Origin: ZC4RG20 sp963782445
GTDB lineage: Bacteria > Pseudomonadota > Gammaproteobacteria > Steroidobacterales > Rariloculaceae
DNA: 64,000 nucleotides
Assembly (NCBI GenBank): GCA_963782445.1
Contig: CAWAJM010000001.1
Span: 3,720,001-3,784,000, forward strand
Reading direction: 5' to 3'
Part shown: in pieces, positions 1-7,788 of the stretch
Position numbering within the stretch: position 1 is the stretch's first letter
Layout of the letters: every line of letters begins with the position of its first letter
Position numbers and translations under genes: made by a program
Notes under the pieces: model-generated
Database searches by the model: none
What the model was told of the DNA's origin: nothing
Seen by the model: the letters and a program-made list of their open reading frames with translations, nothing else

Positions 1-681
1 CACGGCGAGCTCGTTGATGAGCGCGATGTTGACGTCGCGCTGCGTGTTCTCGATGACCTTAGCGGCCTCGGCGACCTTGATGCTCGAAGCCTTGTGGGTG
101 CCGGCCTTGATGATGCTGCCGTAGAGCGCGTCGACGAAGTCGGCCGTCTCGGGCGTCGAGCCCGAGGTGACCTTGAGGATCGTCGTGACACGGTGATCCT
201 TGTCGCCGGGGTTGATGCGCTCGGGGCTGTAGCCGGCGAAGAAATCCTTGTTGAACGTCAGGCCGGAGACCTGCTCGATGATCGGGATGCAGAACTCCTC
301 GGTGCAGCCCGGGTAGACGGTCGACTCGAAGATCACGACGTCGCCGTTCCGCAGGGCCTTGCCGACGGTCTGGCTCGCGCCCTTGAGCGGCGTCAGCAGC
401 GGGCGCTTGTCACGCGAGACCGGCGTCGGCACGGTCACGATATAGACGTTGCACTCGGCGAGCGCCTCGGGGTCCGTCGTGTACGTGAGCTGCGTCGCCT
501 CGGCGAGCTCCTCGGGGGAGGCCTCGCGCGTCGAGTCGCGGCCGGCCTTGAGCTCCTCGATGCGCGGCGCCTTGAGATCGAAGCCGACGGTGGGGTAACG
601 CTTGCCGAACTCGAGCGCGAGCGGCAAGCCCACATAGCCGAGACCGATGATGCCGATCCGGACGTTGTTCAGGGAGGCCAA
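1..681 (-). CDS. Nucleotide-sugar dehydrogenase, TviB/WbpO-like (partial)
   Basis: This is the N-terminal 227 residues of an NAD-dependent UDP-sugar 6-dehydrogenase; the rest lies beyond the window start. Family members oxidise UDP-HexNAc to the uronate for surface polysaccharides. The Rossmann motif GLGYVGLPLA is near the N-terminus, followed by VTVPTP, ESTVYPG, FAGYSPERINPGD and the KVIENTQRD stretch that precedes the catalytic region. The pattern is closest to the TviB/VipA group, and the exact substrate is not readable. I chose a TTG start at 681 because a GAGGTGA ribosome-binding sequence ends six bases upstream and an in-frame TGA closes the frame just before it; no ATG or GTG fits the fold. 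The dehydrogenase identity is firm. Confidence 0.85.
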   Translation of the reverse strand, partial: MASLNNVRIGIIGLGYVGLPLALEFGKRYPTVGFDLKAPRIEELKAGRDSTREASPEELAEATQLTYTTDPEALAECNVYIVTVPTPVSRDKRPLLTPLKGASQTVGKALRNGDVVIFESTVYPGCTEEFCIPIIEQVSGLTFNKDFFAGYSPERINPGDKDHRVTTILKVTSGSTPETADFVDALYGSIIKAGTHKASSIKVAEAAKVIENTQRDVNIALINELAV

Positions 682-837
682 GTTCTGTCACCTCGGTTTG
701 ATGAAGAGTCGGCGCGGTGCGGCCGCAGCCACGGCACCGCGCGGCGATCGCCGGGGGGCAAGAATGCGCCGGGCCGGCACCGATCGCAACTGAGCAGTTC
801 TCAGAACGCGGTATGGCCGCGGGCGGGGGCCGCAAGC

Positions 838-937
838 GGGGTCAGAGCCCTTTTTTGCGCCCCAAGCCCCTCAATACGCTGCGGCCTGCAGGCCGCAGCG
901 CCCACCGCCGTCGCGCGCAAAAAAGGGCTCTGACCCC
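838..937. repeat. Family 1 REP-like inverted repeat, locus 1
   Basis: Perfect 23-bp arms lie at 838-860 and 915-937. They consist of GGGGTCAGAGCCC, a T run and a local GCGC extension, and face each other across a 54-bp loop. The loop contains a 24-bp perfect palindrome at 877-900. The element fills most of the gap between the nhaB end and the dehydrogenase start. The remaining bases of this gap show nothing else I can identify. Confidence 0.8.
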
Positions 938-951
938 TCTTAAAGCCCCTC

Positions 952-2478
952 TCAAAGCAAAAAGATGACGCACAACAACCCCGTCACCGTCAACACCACG
1001 GTATACGGCAGCGCCATGACCACCATCCGCCCATACGACAACCGAATCAACGGCGCCAGCGCCGAGGTCAGCAAGAACAAAAACGCGGCCTGCCCGTTCG
1101 GCGTCGCGACGCTCGGCAGGTTCGTTCCCGTGTTGATGGCCACGGTCAGCACGTCGAACTGCGCGCGCGAGATCGTGTGCGCCGCGAGCGCGGCGGCGGC
1201 CTGGTTGATGTAGACGGTCGCGACGAAGACGTTGTCGCTGATCGACGACAGGATGCCGTTGGCCAGGAAGAACACGGCCGGCTGGACCTCCTGCCGCATC
1301 GAGAGCACGGAGTCGATGATGGGCCGGAACAGGTGCTGGTCTTGAATGACCGCGACAACGGTGAAGAAGACGACGAGCAGCGCCGTGAACGGCAGCGCCT
1401 CCTGGAACGCGTGGCCGAGCCGGTGCTCCTCGATGACGCCCGTGAAGGCGGTCGCGAGCACGATGACCGAGAGCCCGATGATGCCGACGGCCGCGAGATG
1501 AAACGCGAGCCCGAGGATCAGGAACGCGGCGACGCAGGCCTGCACGCCCAGCACTACCTTGTCGCGCTCCGTGCGTTTCGAGCCTTCTTCGACGCTGTAG
1601 TCGGCCAGGATGCGGCGCACGGGCTCGGGCAGCCTCGCGCCGTAGCCGAACAGCCGGAAGCGCTCGACGGTCATGACCGTGAGCAGCCCCATGCCGAGCA
1701 CCGGCATCGAGACGGGCGCGACGCGGATGAAGAACTCCGAGAAATTCCAGTCCGCGACCGTCGCGATGAGCAGGTTCTGCGGCTCGCCGACCAGCGTCGT
1801 GACGCCGCCGAGCGCCGTGCCGACGGCCGCGTGCATGACGAGGCTGCGCAGGAACGCGCGGAAGACCTCGAGATCCTCGCGGTGCAGCTCGTGGACCTGC
1901 TCGTCGGCCGCCGTGTCGTGCTCGGCATGGTGGTAGTGCTTGCCGCTCGCGACGCGATGGTAGACGGCGTAGAACCCCGAAATGACCGCGATGACGACGG
2001 CCGTGACGGTCAGCGCGTCGAGGAAGGCCGAAAGAAACGCGCCGGCGAGCGAGAACATGAGCGAGAGCGCGATTTTCGAGCGCACGGAGATCAGCATCTT
2101 CGTGAACAGGAACAGCAGCAGGTCCTTGAGGAAGAACACGCCCGCGACCATGAAGATCAGCAGCAGGATGACCTCGAAGTTGTGCTCGGCCTCCATGAAG
2201 ACCGCGCCCGGCGAGGTCATGCCGATGACGACGGCCTCGAACGCGAGCAGGCCGCCGGGCTGCAGCGGATAGCAGCGCAGCGCCATGGCCAGCGTGTAGA
2301 TGAACTCGATGACGAGCACCCAGCCGGCCGCGAACGGATCGAACGCGAAGAGGATCGGGTTCAGAACGAGGAACGCGACGATCGCAAGCTTGTACCAGGC
2401 GGGCGCGCCGCCGAGGAAGCTCGCGGCCAGCGCATGCCCGATGCCGCGGCCGCGGCGCACGGCCGCCGCGTCGTTCAC
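952..2478 (-). CDS. nhaB: Na+/H+ antiporter NhaB
   Basis: NhaB is an inner-membrane antiporter that exchanges Na+ for H+ in pH and sodium homeostasis. The 508-residue product is highly hydrophobic with about a dozen membrane segments. It follows E. coli NhaB (about 513 residues) from the start: APAWYKLAIV, then GWVLVIEFIYTLAMALRCYP, GGLLAFEAVVIGMTS, SAFLDALTVTAVVI and TTLVGEPQNLLIA. I chose the GTG at 2478, which overlaps the dnaQ stop as GTGA and gives the family length. An upstream ATG would add an Arg-rich, non-conserved leader. Overlap with dnaQ suggests translational coupling. Transcription runs on toward the repeat at 838-937. Confidence 0.93.
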   Translation of the reverse strand: MNDAAAVRRGRGIGHALAASFLGGAPAWYKLAIVAFLVLNPILFAFDPFAAGWVLVIEFIYTLAMALRCYPLQPGGLLAFEAVVIGMTSPGAVFMEAEHNFEVILLLIFMVAGVFFLKDLLLFLFTKMLISVRSKIALSLMFSLAGAFLSAFLDALTVTAVVIAVISGFYAVYHRVASGKHYHHAEHDTAADEQVHELHREDLEVFRAFLRSLVMHAAVGTALGGVTTLVGEPQNLLIATVADWNFSEFFIRVAPVSMPVLGMGLLTVMTVERFRLFGYGARLPEPVRRILADYSVEEGSKRTERDKVVLGVQACVAAFLILGLAFHLAAVGIIGLSVIVLATAFTGVIEEHRLGHAFQEALPFTALLVVFFTVVAVIQDQHLFRPIIDSVLSMRQEVQPAVFFLANGILSSISDNVFVATVYINQAAAALAAHTISRAQFDVLTVAINTGTNLPSVATPNGQAAFLFLLTSALAPLIRLSYGRMVVMALPYTVVLTVTGLLCVIFLL

Positions 2479-3257
2479 GACGGCGCCGCGGCCGATTCGG
2501 CGGCCGCCGCAGCGGGCGCGCCTGCGGCGCCGGGCTCGCCGTCCTGCCCGAGCACGCGGTCCCAGACGGCCGCGCCGCCGCACTTGGCGCGGATGCGCAC
2601 GAGGAAGGCCTCGTGGGCCGCGCGCTCCTCGGCCGAGGCCGCGGGCACGGGCAGCTCGAGCCCCGCGCGCGCGACGCGCTGGATGCCGCCCTCGGCGCCC
2701 GCCTCGCCGCCCGCCTCGGCCCCGAGCAGCAGGCTGACCTGCCCGCCCGTCATGGCGAGGTAGGTGTCCGCGAGAATCTGGGCGTCGAGCAGCGCGCCGT
2801 GCAGCTCGCGCTTGGAGGTGTCGATGCCGTAGCGCTTGGCGAGCGCATCGAGGCTGTTGCGCGCGCCGGGATGCATGCGGCGCGCGAGCGCGAGCGTATC
2901 GAGCACCCCGCAGCAGTCGCGGATCTCCCGCGTCTCGCCCGCGAGCCGCTTGAGCTCGTGGTTGATGAACTCGACGTTGAAATCGGCGTTGTGGATCACG
3001 AGCTCCGCGCCGCGCACGAAGTCGAGGAACTCCGCGGCGATCTCGCGGAAGCGCGGCTGGCCGGCCAGAAACTCGTCGTCGATGCCGTGGACCTCGAGCG
3101 CGCCGGCGTCGACGGCCCGCTCGGGGTTGATGTAGCGGTGGAACGTGCGCCGCGTCGGGCGCCGGTTCTCAAGCTCCACGCAGCCGATCTCGATGATGCG
3201 GTGGCCGGCGCTGGCTTCGAGGCCCGTGGTTTCGGTGTCTAGAACGACTTGTCTCAT
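2475..3257 (-). CDS. dnaQ: DNA polymerase III epsilon subunit (3'-5' proofreading exonuclease)
   Basis: DnaQ proofreads replication errors within the Pol III core. The 260-residue protein has the DEDDh exonuclease fold: ExoI LDTETTG (D7, E9) and ExoIII HGALLDAQILAD (H153, D158), followed by a less conserved C-terminal tail for polymerase binding. One residue is odd. In the ExoII segment E. coli reads HNAAFD, where the D (D103) binds metal; this protein reads HNADFN, so the aligned aspartate is Asn (residue 94) and an Asp appears two residues earlier. The gene follows rnhA on the same strand across a family 1 repeat and overlaps nhaB. In E. coli rnhA and dnaQ are divergent. Confidence 0.95.
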   Translation of the reverse strand: MRQVVLDTETTGLEASAGHRIIEIGCVELENRRPTRRTFHRYINPERAVDAGALEVHGIDDEFLAGQPRFREIAAEFLDFVRGAELVIHNADFNVEFINHELKRLAGETREIRDCCGVLDTLALARRMHPGARNSLDALAKRYGIDTSKRELHGALLDAQILADTYLAMTGGQVSLLLGAEAGGEAGAEGGIQRVARAGLELPVPAASAEERAAHEAFLVRIRAKCGGAAVWDRVLGQDGEPGAAGAPAAAAAESAAAPS

Positions 3258-3272
3258 TCAGCCTCCGGAAGA

Positions 3273-3319
3273 GGGGTCAGAGCCCTTTTTTCCGGAACGG
3301 AAAAAAGGGCTCTGACCCC
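3273..3319. repeat. Family 1 REP-like inverted repeat, locus 2
   Basis: Perfect 22-bp arms at 3273-3294 and 3298-3319 with only a 3-base loop (GAA). The arms are the GGGGTCAGAGCCC-T-run core plus a local CCG/CGG extension. It lies between the end of rnhA and the start of dnaQ, so any hairpin would form in the rnhA-dnaQ transcript. A T-rich arm makes a terminator role possible. Confidence 0.82.
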
Positions 3320-3321
3320 GG

Positions 3322-3771
3322 CTAAGTCCGCGCCTTCAGCAAGGCCCGCTCCAGGCCTTCGTTCGCGAGCCGGTCCGCCCGCTCGTTGCCGTCGTGACCG
3401 GCGTGCCCCTTGACCCAGTGCCAGGCGACGTCGTGCCGCTTCGTGAGCTCGCTGAGCTCCACCCACAGGTCCTGGTTCTTGACGGCCTTGCCGTCGGCCG
3501 TCTTCCAGCCGCGCCGGCGCCAGGCCGGCAGCCACGCCGTGATGCCGTTGCGCACGTAGGTCGAATCCGTATAGAGCGCCACGCTGCAGGGCTCGCGCAG
3601 CGCCTCGAGCGCGCGGATCGCGGCCGTGAGCTCCATGCGGTTGTTCGTGGTGTGCGGCTCGCCGCCCGAGAGGGTCCTTTCGCGGCCGCCGGAGCGCAGC
3701 AGCGCACCCCACCCCCCGGGCCCGGGGTTGCCGCGGCAGGCCCCGTCCGTGAACGCCTCGACCTGTTTCAC
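3322..3771 (-). CDS. rnhA: Ribonuclease HI
   Basis: RNase HI cuts the RNA strand of RNA-DNA hybrids, such as Okazaki primers and R-loops. The 149-residue product keeps all four metal-binding acids: D9 in FTDGACRGNPGPGG, E47 in TTNNRMEL, D69 in YTDSTYV and D133 in NERADRLA, plus the flexible-loop His in WVKGHAGH. E. coli RnhA is 155 residues. The GTG at 3771 overlaps the stop of the upstream methyltransferase gene (GTGA). A longer open frame upstream is an artefact of GC-rich coding on this strand. The order methyltransferase-rnhA-dnaQ matches the E. coli yafS/rnhA/dnaQ neighbourhood, though there dnaQ is inverted. Confidence 0.96.
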   Translation of the reverse strand: MKQVEAFTDGACRGNPGPGGWGALLRSGGRERTLSGGEPHTTNNRMELTAAIRALEALREPCSVALYTDSTYVRNGITAWLPAWRRRGWKTADGKAVKNQDLWVELSELTKRHDVAWHWVKGHAGHDGNERADRLANEGLERALLKART

Positions 3772-4532
3772 TCGCACTCGCGCCTTTCGGGCAGGCAACG
3801 CGCGACGTGCGAGACGCGCGTCGAGGGCTCGAGGCCGCCGACGGCCCGCAGGCGCGGGCGGCGCCAGGCCGGGCGGATCGGCGTCATGGGCTGCACGCGC
3901 TTCTGGGCGTGCAGCAGATAGCCGCCCGCGAGCATGGGCAGCCAACGCTGGGCCCACTCCTCGCGCGGAAACGTGCCGAACCGCCGGACGCGCTCGAAGG
4001 GCAGCGTGTGGCAGTACGGCCGCACCGTGCCGACATCGAAGCTCAGCAGCTCGAGCCAGTCGCAGAGCCGCCCCTCGCGGATCATGCGCTTCTGCCCCAC
4101 CGGATAGCCGCCGGGCGAGAACAGGTGCCGGATACCCCAGGGGCCGGTCGGCGCGAACGAGAGCACGATGATCTGCCCGTCCGCGCGCAGGACCCGGTCG
4201 ACCTCGCGCAGCAGCGCGTGCGGCGATTGGATGCGCTCGAGCGTATGCGGCAGGATCACGGCATCGACCGAATCGGCCTGGAACGCGAGCTCGGTCGGCT
4301 CGCAGATCACGTCCGCGGGGCGCTCGAGACTCCAGTCGACGAGCGAGCGGTGCTGGGTGCGCGCATAGCGCAGAAACGCGCTCGGCCCGCCCCAACTGCC
4401 GATCTGCAGCAGATGCTCGCCGAACACGCGGTCCAGCGCGCGGCGGACGAAGCGCTGCTCGTTCGCGAGGCAGCGGCGCCCGAGAGGCGTCGCGAGCCAG
4501 TCGTCGAGTTGCAGTCGGTTCGGGGCGCTCAC
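3768..4532 (-). CDS. Class I SAM-dependent methyltransferase (YafS-like)
   Basis: This 254-residue protein looks like a Methyltransf_11-type enzyme. It has an acidic strand-loop (VICEPTELAFQADSVDAVIL) typical of SAM pockets, then LLREVDRVLRADGQIIVLSF, the strand after the SAM site seen in this superfamily. The first glycine motif is weak (IGSWGG). Its substrate is unknown. The evidence for YafS is its place directly upstream of rnhA and dnaQ. The start is the ATG-type codon at 4532, giving MSAPNRLQLDDWL. The gene is divergent from mltD across about 180 bp, which probably holds both promoters. Confidence 0.75.
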   Translation of the reverse strand: MSAPNRLQLDDWLATPLGRRCLANEQRFVRRALDRVFGEHLLQIGSWGGPSAFLRYARTQHRSLVDWSLERPADVICEPTELAFQADSVDAVILPHTLERIQSPHALLREVDRVLRADGQIIVLSFAPTGPWGIRHLFSPGGYPVGQKRMIREGRLCDWLELLSFDVGTVRPYCHTLPFERVRRFGTFPREEWAQRWLPMLAGGYLLHAQKRVQPMTPIRPAWRRPRLRAVGGLEPSTRVSHVARCLPERRECE

Positions 4533-4715
4533 GCAGGCATTCTACGTCAGCGGCCGGCGGGTGTTGAGCCGGATCGACCTCGCCGCTTCGGGTCCCTTCC
4601 GCGGCGTCCTGGTCGTCGCCGCCCGGCGACGACCCGCCGTTTCGGATGTGATCGGCGTCGCAAGCGGATCAGCGACAAGTTGCGAGCGCGGCCAGGATAC
4701 GTAACGATAATTGCA

Positions 4716-6512
4716 ATGATTCCAGATTGTACCGGCGGGTCGACGCAGCAAAGAACGGATTCCACGCCGGCCGGCCGCCGGCCCCGCGCGCGCTCCGGGG
4801 CCGTCAAACGCCTCGCGGGGCTCGCCGGGCTCGCGGGGTTGACGAGCCTCGCGGGCTGCTCGAACTTCGCGTTTCGCCCGCAGACGCAGGCCGCGGCGCC
4901 GGTCTCGTTCGTCGGCCGGGCGTCGCCCCTCACGCCCACGCAGGCCGGCTTCGCCGACTCCGGCGATTTCCCCGATGCCGCCGCGGCAGCGGCCGCGGCC
5001 CTCGCGGATTCGCCGCTCCAGGCCGTGCCGGCGCCGAACATCGAGCTCGCCGCGCTGCCCCCGCCGCGCCCCGGCAATCTCTTCGCGCGGCTCGGCGAGA
5101 GCTTCTCGCTGCCCGTGACCGACGACCCCGCCTACCAGCGCGAGCTCGAGTGGTTCGCGGGCCACCCCGAGTACATGAAGCGCGTGCTCGAGCGGGGCAG
5201 TCCCTATCTCTATTACATCGCGAACCAGCTCTACATGCGCGGCATGCCGGCCGAGCTCGCGCTGCTGCCCGTCGTCGAGAGCGCCTACGATCCGTTCGCG
5301 TATTCCCGCGGCCGCGCGGAAGGGCTCTGGCAGATCATCCCGGGCACGGCGCGCCGGCTCGGCGTCAAGCAGGACTGGTGGTTCGACGGCCGCCGCGACG
5401 TCATCGAGTCGACGCGCGCGGCGCTCGACTACCTGCAGGCCCTGCACGAGCGCTTCAACGGCGATTGGCTGCTCGCGATCGCCGGCTACAACTCCGGCGG
5501 CGGCACGGTCGCCCACGCCATCGACCGCGCCCGGGCCGCCGGGCGCGGCACGGACTTCTGGAGTATCCGCCGCTACCTGCCGGCCGAGACGCGGACCTAC
5601 GTGCCGCGCCTGCTCGCGATCTCGCGGCTCGTCGCGCATCCGGATCGCTACGGGCTCGACCTGCCGTACCTCGAGAACGTCCCGCAGCTCGCGGTCGTCG
5701 ACACGGGCGGCCAGATCGACATGGCCCGGGCCGCCCAGCTCGCCGGCCTCAACGTCGACGCGCTCTACAAGCTCAACCCCGGCTTCAACCGCTGGGCCAC
5801 GGACCCGAAGGGCCCGCACCGCCTCGTCGTGCCGATCGACAAGGCCGCCGAGTTCCGCACTGCGCTCGCGAACCTCGGCGACGACCAGCGCGTCGAGTGG
5901 TCGCGCTACCGCATCGCGCCCGGCGACACGCTCATCGAGCTCGCACGCAAGTTCACGACGACGCCGGCTGTGCTGCGGCAGGTCAACAAGCTGCACGGCA
6001 ACTCGATTCGCGCCGGTTCCTACCTCATGATCCCGCACGCGCAAGCCTCGCTCGCGAGCTACTCCGGGACGGTCAGCGCCCGCCTCGCCCGGCAGCAGAA
6101 CGTCGCGCACGGCGACGAGCGCCGCGTGCACGTCGTCGCGAAGGGCGAATCGCTGTGGTCGATCTCGCAGCGCTACGGCGTCCCCGTGGCCGCGCTCGCC
6201 AAATGGAACGGCATGGCCCCGCGCGACACGCTGAGCGTCGGCCGCAAGCTCGTCGTCTGGCTGAAGCAGCAGGACGACGACGCACCCGCACCGCAGCTCA
6301 CGTCCGTGAGCCAGGTGGACCCGAACGACGGCCGCATCCGGCGCGTGAACTACGTCGTGCGCCGCGGCGATTCCCTGGCGCGCATCGCGCGCCGCTTCCG
6401 CCTCAAGGTCGGCGACCTGATGAAGTGGAACGACGGCCTCTCGACGAAACGCTACCTCCACCCGGGCCAGCACATCGTGCTGTTCGTGAACGTCACCGAG
6501 CAATCCACGTAG
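4716..6512 (+). CDS. mltD: Membrane-bound lytic murein transglycosylase D
   Basis: MltD cleaves the glycan strand of peptidoglycan, forming 1,6-anhydro ends. The 598-residue product has a lipoprotein signal with lipobox LAGC (C48) after an unusually long basic leader, which predicts outer-membrane anchoring. The SLT domain covers about residues 140-290. The catalytic glutamate is E188 in LPVVESAYDP, followed by GLWQIIPGTARRLG and AGYNSGGGTV. Three LysM peptidoglycan-binding repeats follow at roughly 395-440, 467-515 and 541-592. I chose the ATG at 4716; the longer open frame upstream covers the divergent gene. The gene ends 24 bp before fabI and is probably cotranscribed with it. Confidence 0.93.
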   Translation: MIPDCTGGSTQQRTDSTPAGRRPRARSGAVKRLAGLAGLAGLTSLAGCSNFAFRPQTQAAAPVSFVGRASPLTPTQAGFADSGDFPDAAAAAAAALADSPLQAVPAPNIELAALPPPRPGNLFARLGESFSLPVTDDPAYQRELEWFAGHPEYMKRVLERGSPYLYYIANQLYMRGMPAELALLPVVESAYDPFAYSRGRAEGLWQIIPGTARRLGVKQDWWFDGRRDVIESTRAALDYLQALHERFNGDWLLAIAGYNSGGGTVAHAIDRARAAGRGTDFWSIRRYLPAETRTYVPRLLAISRLVAHPDRYGLDLPYLENVPQLAVVDTGGQIDMARAAQLAGLNVDALYKLNPGFNRWATDPKGPHRLVVPIDKAAEFRTALANLGDDQRVEWSRYRIAPGDTLIELARKFTTTPAVLRQVNKLHGNSIRAGSYLMIPHAQASLASYSGTVSARLARQQNVAHGDERRVHVVAKGESLWSISQRYGVPVAALAKWNGMAPRDTLSVGRKLVVWLKQQDDDAPAPQLTSVSQVDPNDGRIRRVNYVVRRGDSLARIARRFRLKVGDLMKWNDGLSTKRYLHPGQHIVLFVNVTEQST

Positions 6513-6536
6513 AATATTCGTTTACGGGAGGTTCGG

Positions 6537-7328
6537 ATGAGTTTTCTAAACGGCAAGCGCGCGGTCATCGTGGGCCTTGCGAGCAATCGGTCGATCGCGT
6601 GGGGTATCGCGCAGGCCATGCACCGCGAAGGCGCCGAGCTCGCCTTCAGCTACCAGAACGAGAAGCTGCGCGAGCGCGTCGTGCGCTTCGCGGCCGAGCT
6701 CGAGAGCGACATCGCGCTGCCGCTCAACGTCGGCGACGACGCGCAGATCGATGCGTTCTTCGCCCGCCTCGGCGAGCACTGGAACGGCTTCGACATCCTC
6801 GTGCACTCGGTCGCCTACGCACCCCCGGGCCAGCTCGAGGGCCGCTACATCGACGCCGTGGACCGTGAAGGCTTCCGCATCGCCCACGACATCTCGAGCT
6901 ACAGCCTCGCGGCCCTCGCCAAGCGCGCCGAGCCCCTCATGCAGGGCCGTCACGGCGCACTGCTGACGATGAGCTACCTCGGCGCCGTGCGCGCCCTGCC
7001 GAGCTACAACGTCATGGGCGTCGCCAAGGCCAGCCTCGAGGCCAACGTGCGCTTCCTCGCGCTGGACCTCGGCCCCAGCAACATCCGCGTCAACGCCATC
7101 TCGGCCGGCCCGATCCGCACCCTCGCGGCCTCGGGCGTCAAAGGCCTGCGCCAGATGCTGACCAAAGTCGGCGAGACGGCGCCACTGAAGCGCAACGTGA
7201 CGATCGAGGACGTGGGGAACACGGCGGCGTTTCTGTGCTCGGACCTCGCCGCGGGGATCACGGGGCAGGTGGTTTATGTGGATGCCGGCTACAACATCGT
7301 CGGCATGCATTTCGAGGGGGAGTCTTAG
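6537..7328 (+). CDS. fabI: Enoyl-[acyl-carrier-protein] reductase FabI
   Basis: FabI catalyses the last step of each fatty-acid elongation cycle, reducing trans-2-enoyl-ACP with NAD(P)H. The 263-residue short-chain dehydrogenase begins MSFLNGKRAVIVGLASNRSI. It carries the FabI active-site set Y147, Y157 and K164 in the segment MSYLGAVRALPSYNVMGVAK. A GGGAGG ribosome-binding site precedes the ATG at 6537. The gene converges with ppiD; the gap between them holds a large palindromic element and a family 1 half-site. In several gammaproteobacteria fabI lies close to the hupB-ppiD end of the lon block, as here. Confidence 0.96.
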   Translation: MSFLNGKRAVIVGLASNRSIAWGIAQAMHREGAELAFSYQNEKLRERVVRFAAELESDIALPLNVGDDAQIDAFFARLGEHWNGFDILVHSVAYAPPGQLEGRYIDAVDREGFRIAHDISSYSLAALAKRAEPLMQGRHGALLTMSYLGAVRALPSYNVMGVAKASLEANVRFLALDLGPSNIRVNAISAGPIRTLAASGVKGLRQMLTKVGETAPLKRNVTIEDVGNTAAFLCSDLAAGITGQVVYVDAGYNIVGMHFEGES

Positions 7329-7332
7329 GTCT

Positions 7333-7515
7333 TAAGAGAAGACCGCTTCGTTCTGTGACGGCGCTGGGCGGAGGCGTGCGCGGACGGGCCCTTTGGGGGA
7401 CGCCGTGAATACGTCCCTGTAGGCTCCGTTGCGCGCCATCCCTGGCGCGCACGGCCCCCCAAGGGCCCGTCCGCGCACGCCTCCGCTGCGGCAATGCTGC
7501 TGCGGTCTTCTCTTA
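7333..7515. repeat. Family 2 palindromic element, copy A
   Basis: An outer inverted repeat (7333-7346 with 7502-7515, 14 bp perfect) and a long inner one (about 7368-7398 with 7455-7486) enclose a core. The core has two hairpins: TAC-GTCCCT-GTA, then GCGCGCC-ATCCCT-GGCGCGC near 7431-7450. The element sits between convergent fabI and ppiD, so it could end transcription from both sides. The arms are similar to, but not identical with, those of the other copies, yet each arm matches its own partner. Confidence 0.8.
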
Positions 7516-7707
7516 GGACGCTTCGTTTGGGGTGGTCGGGAACGGAGGGGCCGCGCAGGTCTTCGAGGCCCGGGGCTCGTGCCAGCGCCCCCACCGGCCG
7601 ACCGTTCTCCCGGACCATGTCCGCTTGCGGCCAACTCGCCGACTCCGCCCGACCAAGCCGCGCCCGCTCCCTACCCAAGCCAATAGCACGCGAACGCCGC
7701 CACCGGG

Positions 7708-7728
7708 AAAAGGGCTCTGACCCCTTTT
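7708..7728. repeat. Family 1 half-site (unpaired), locus 3
   Basis: A single AAAAGGGCTCTGACCCCTTTT unit without a facing partner, in the fabI/ppiD convergent gap. I see no other feature between 7516 and 7788. Confidence 0.6.
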
Positions 7729-7788
7729 ACAAATTCCATAAATGCGTCCCGAGCAGCGCCCTCTTCACGGACGCTGCTCGGGACTCCT

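Noticed and set aside
1177..2763. 528-codon plus-strand frame opposite nhaB and dnaQ
   Set aside because: It is rich in Arg, Glu, Asp and His with no motifs and lies fully antisense to two clear genes, a typical shadow in GC-rich DNA.
3807..4715. Long plus-strand frame upstream of mltD
   Set aside because: It runs antisense through the methyltransferase gene and has no family pattern; the lipoprotein signal after 4716 marks the real start.
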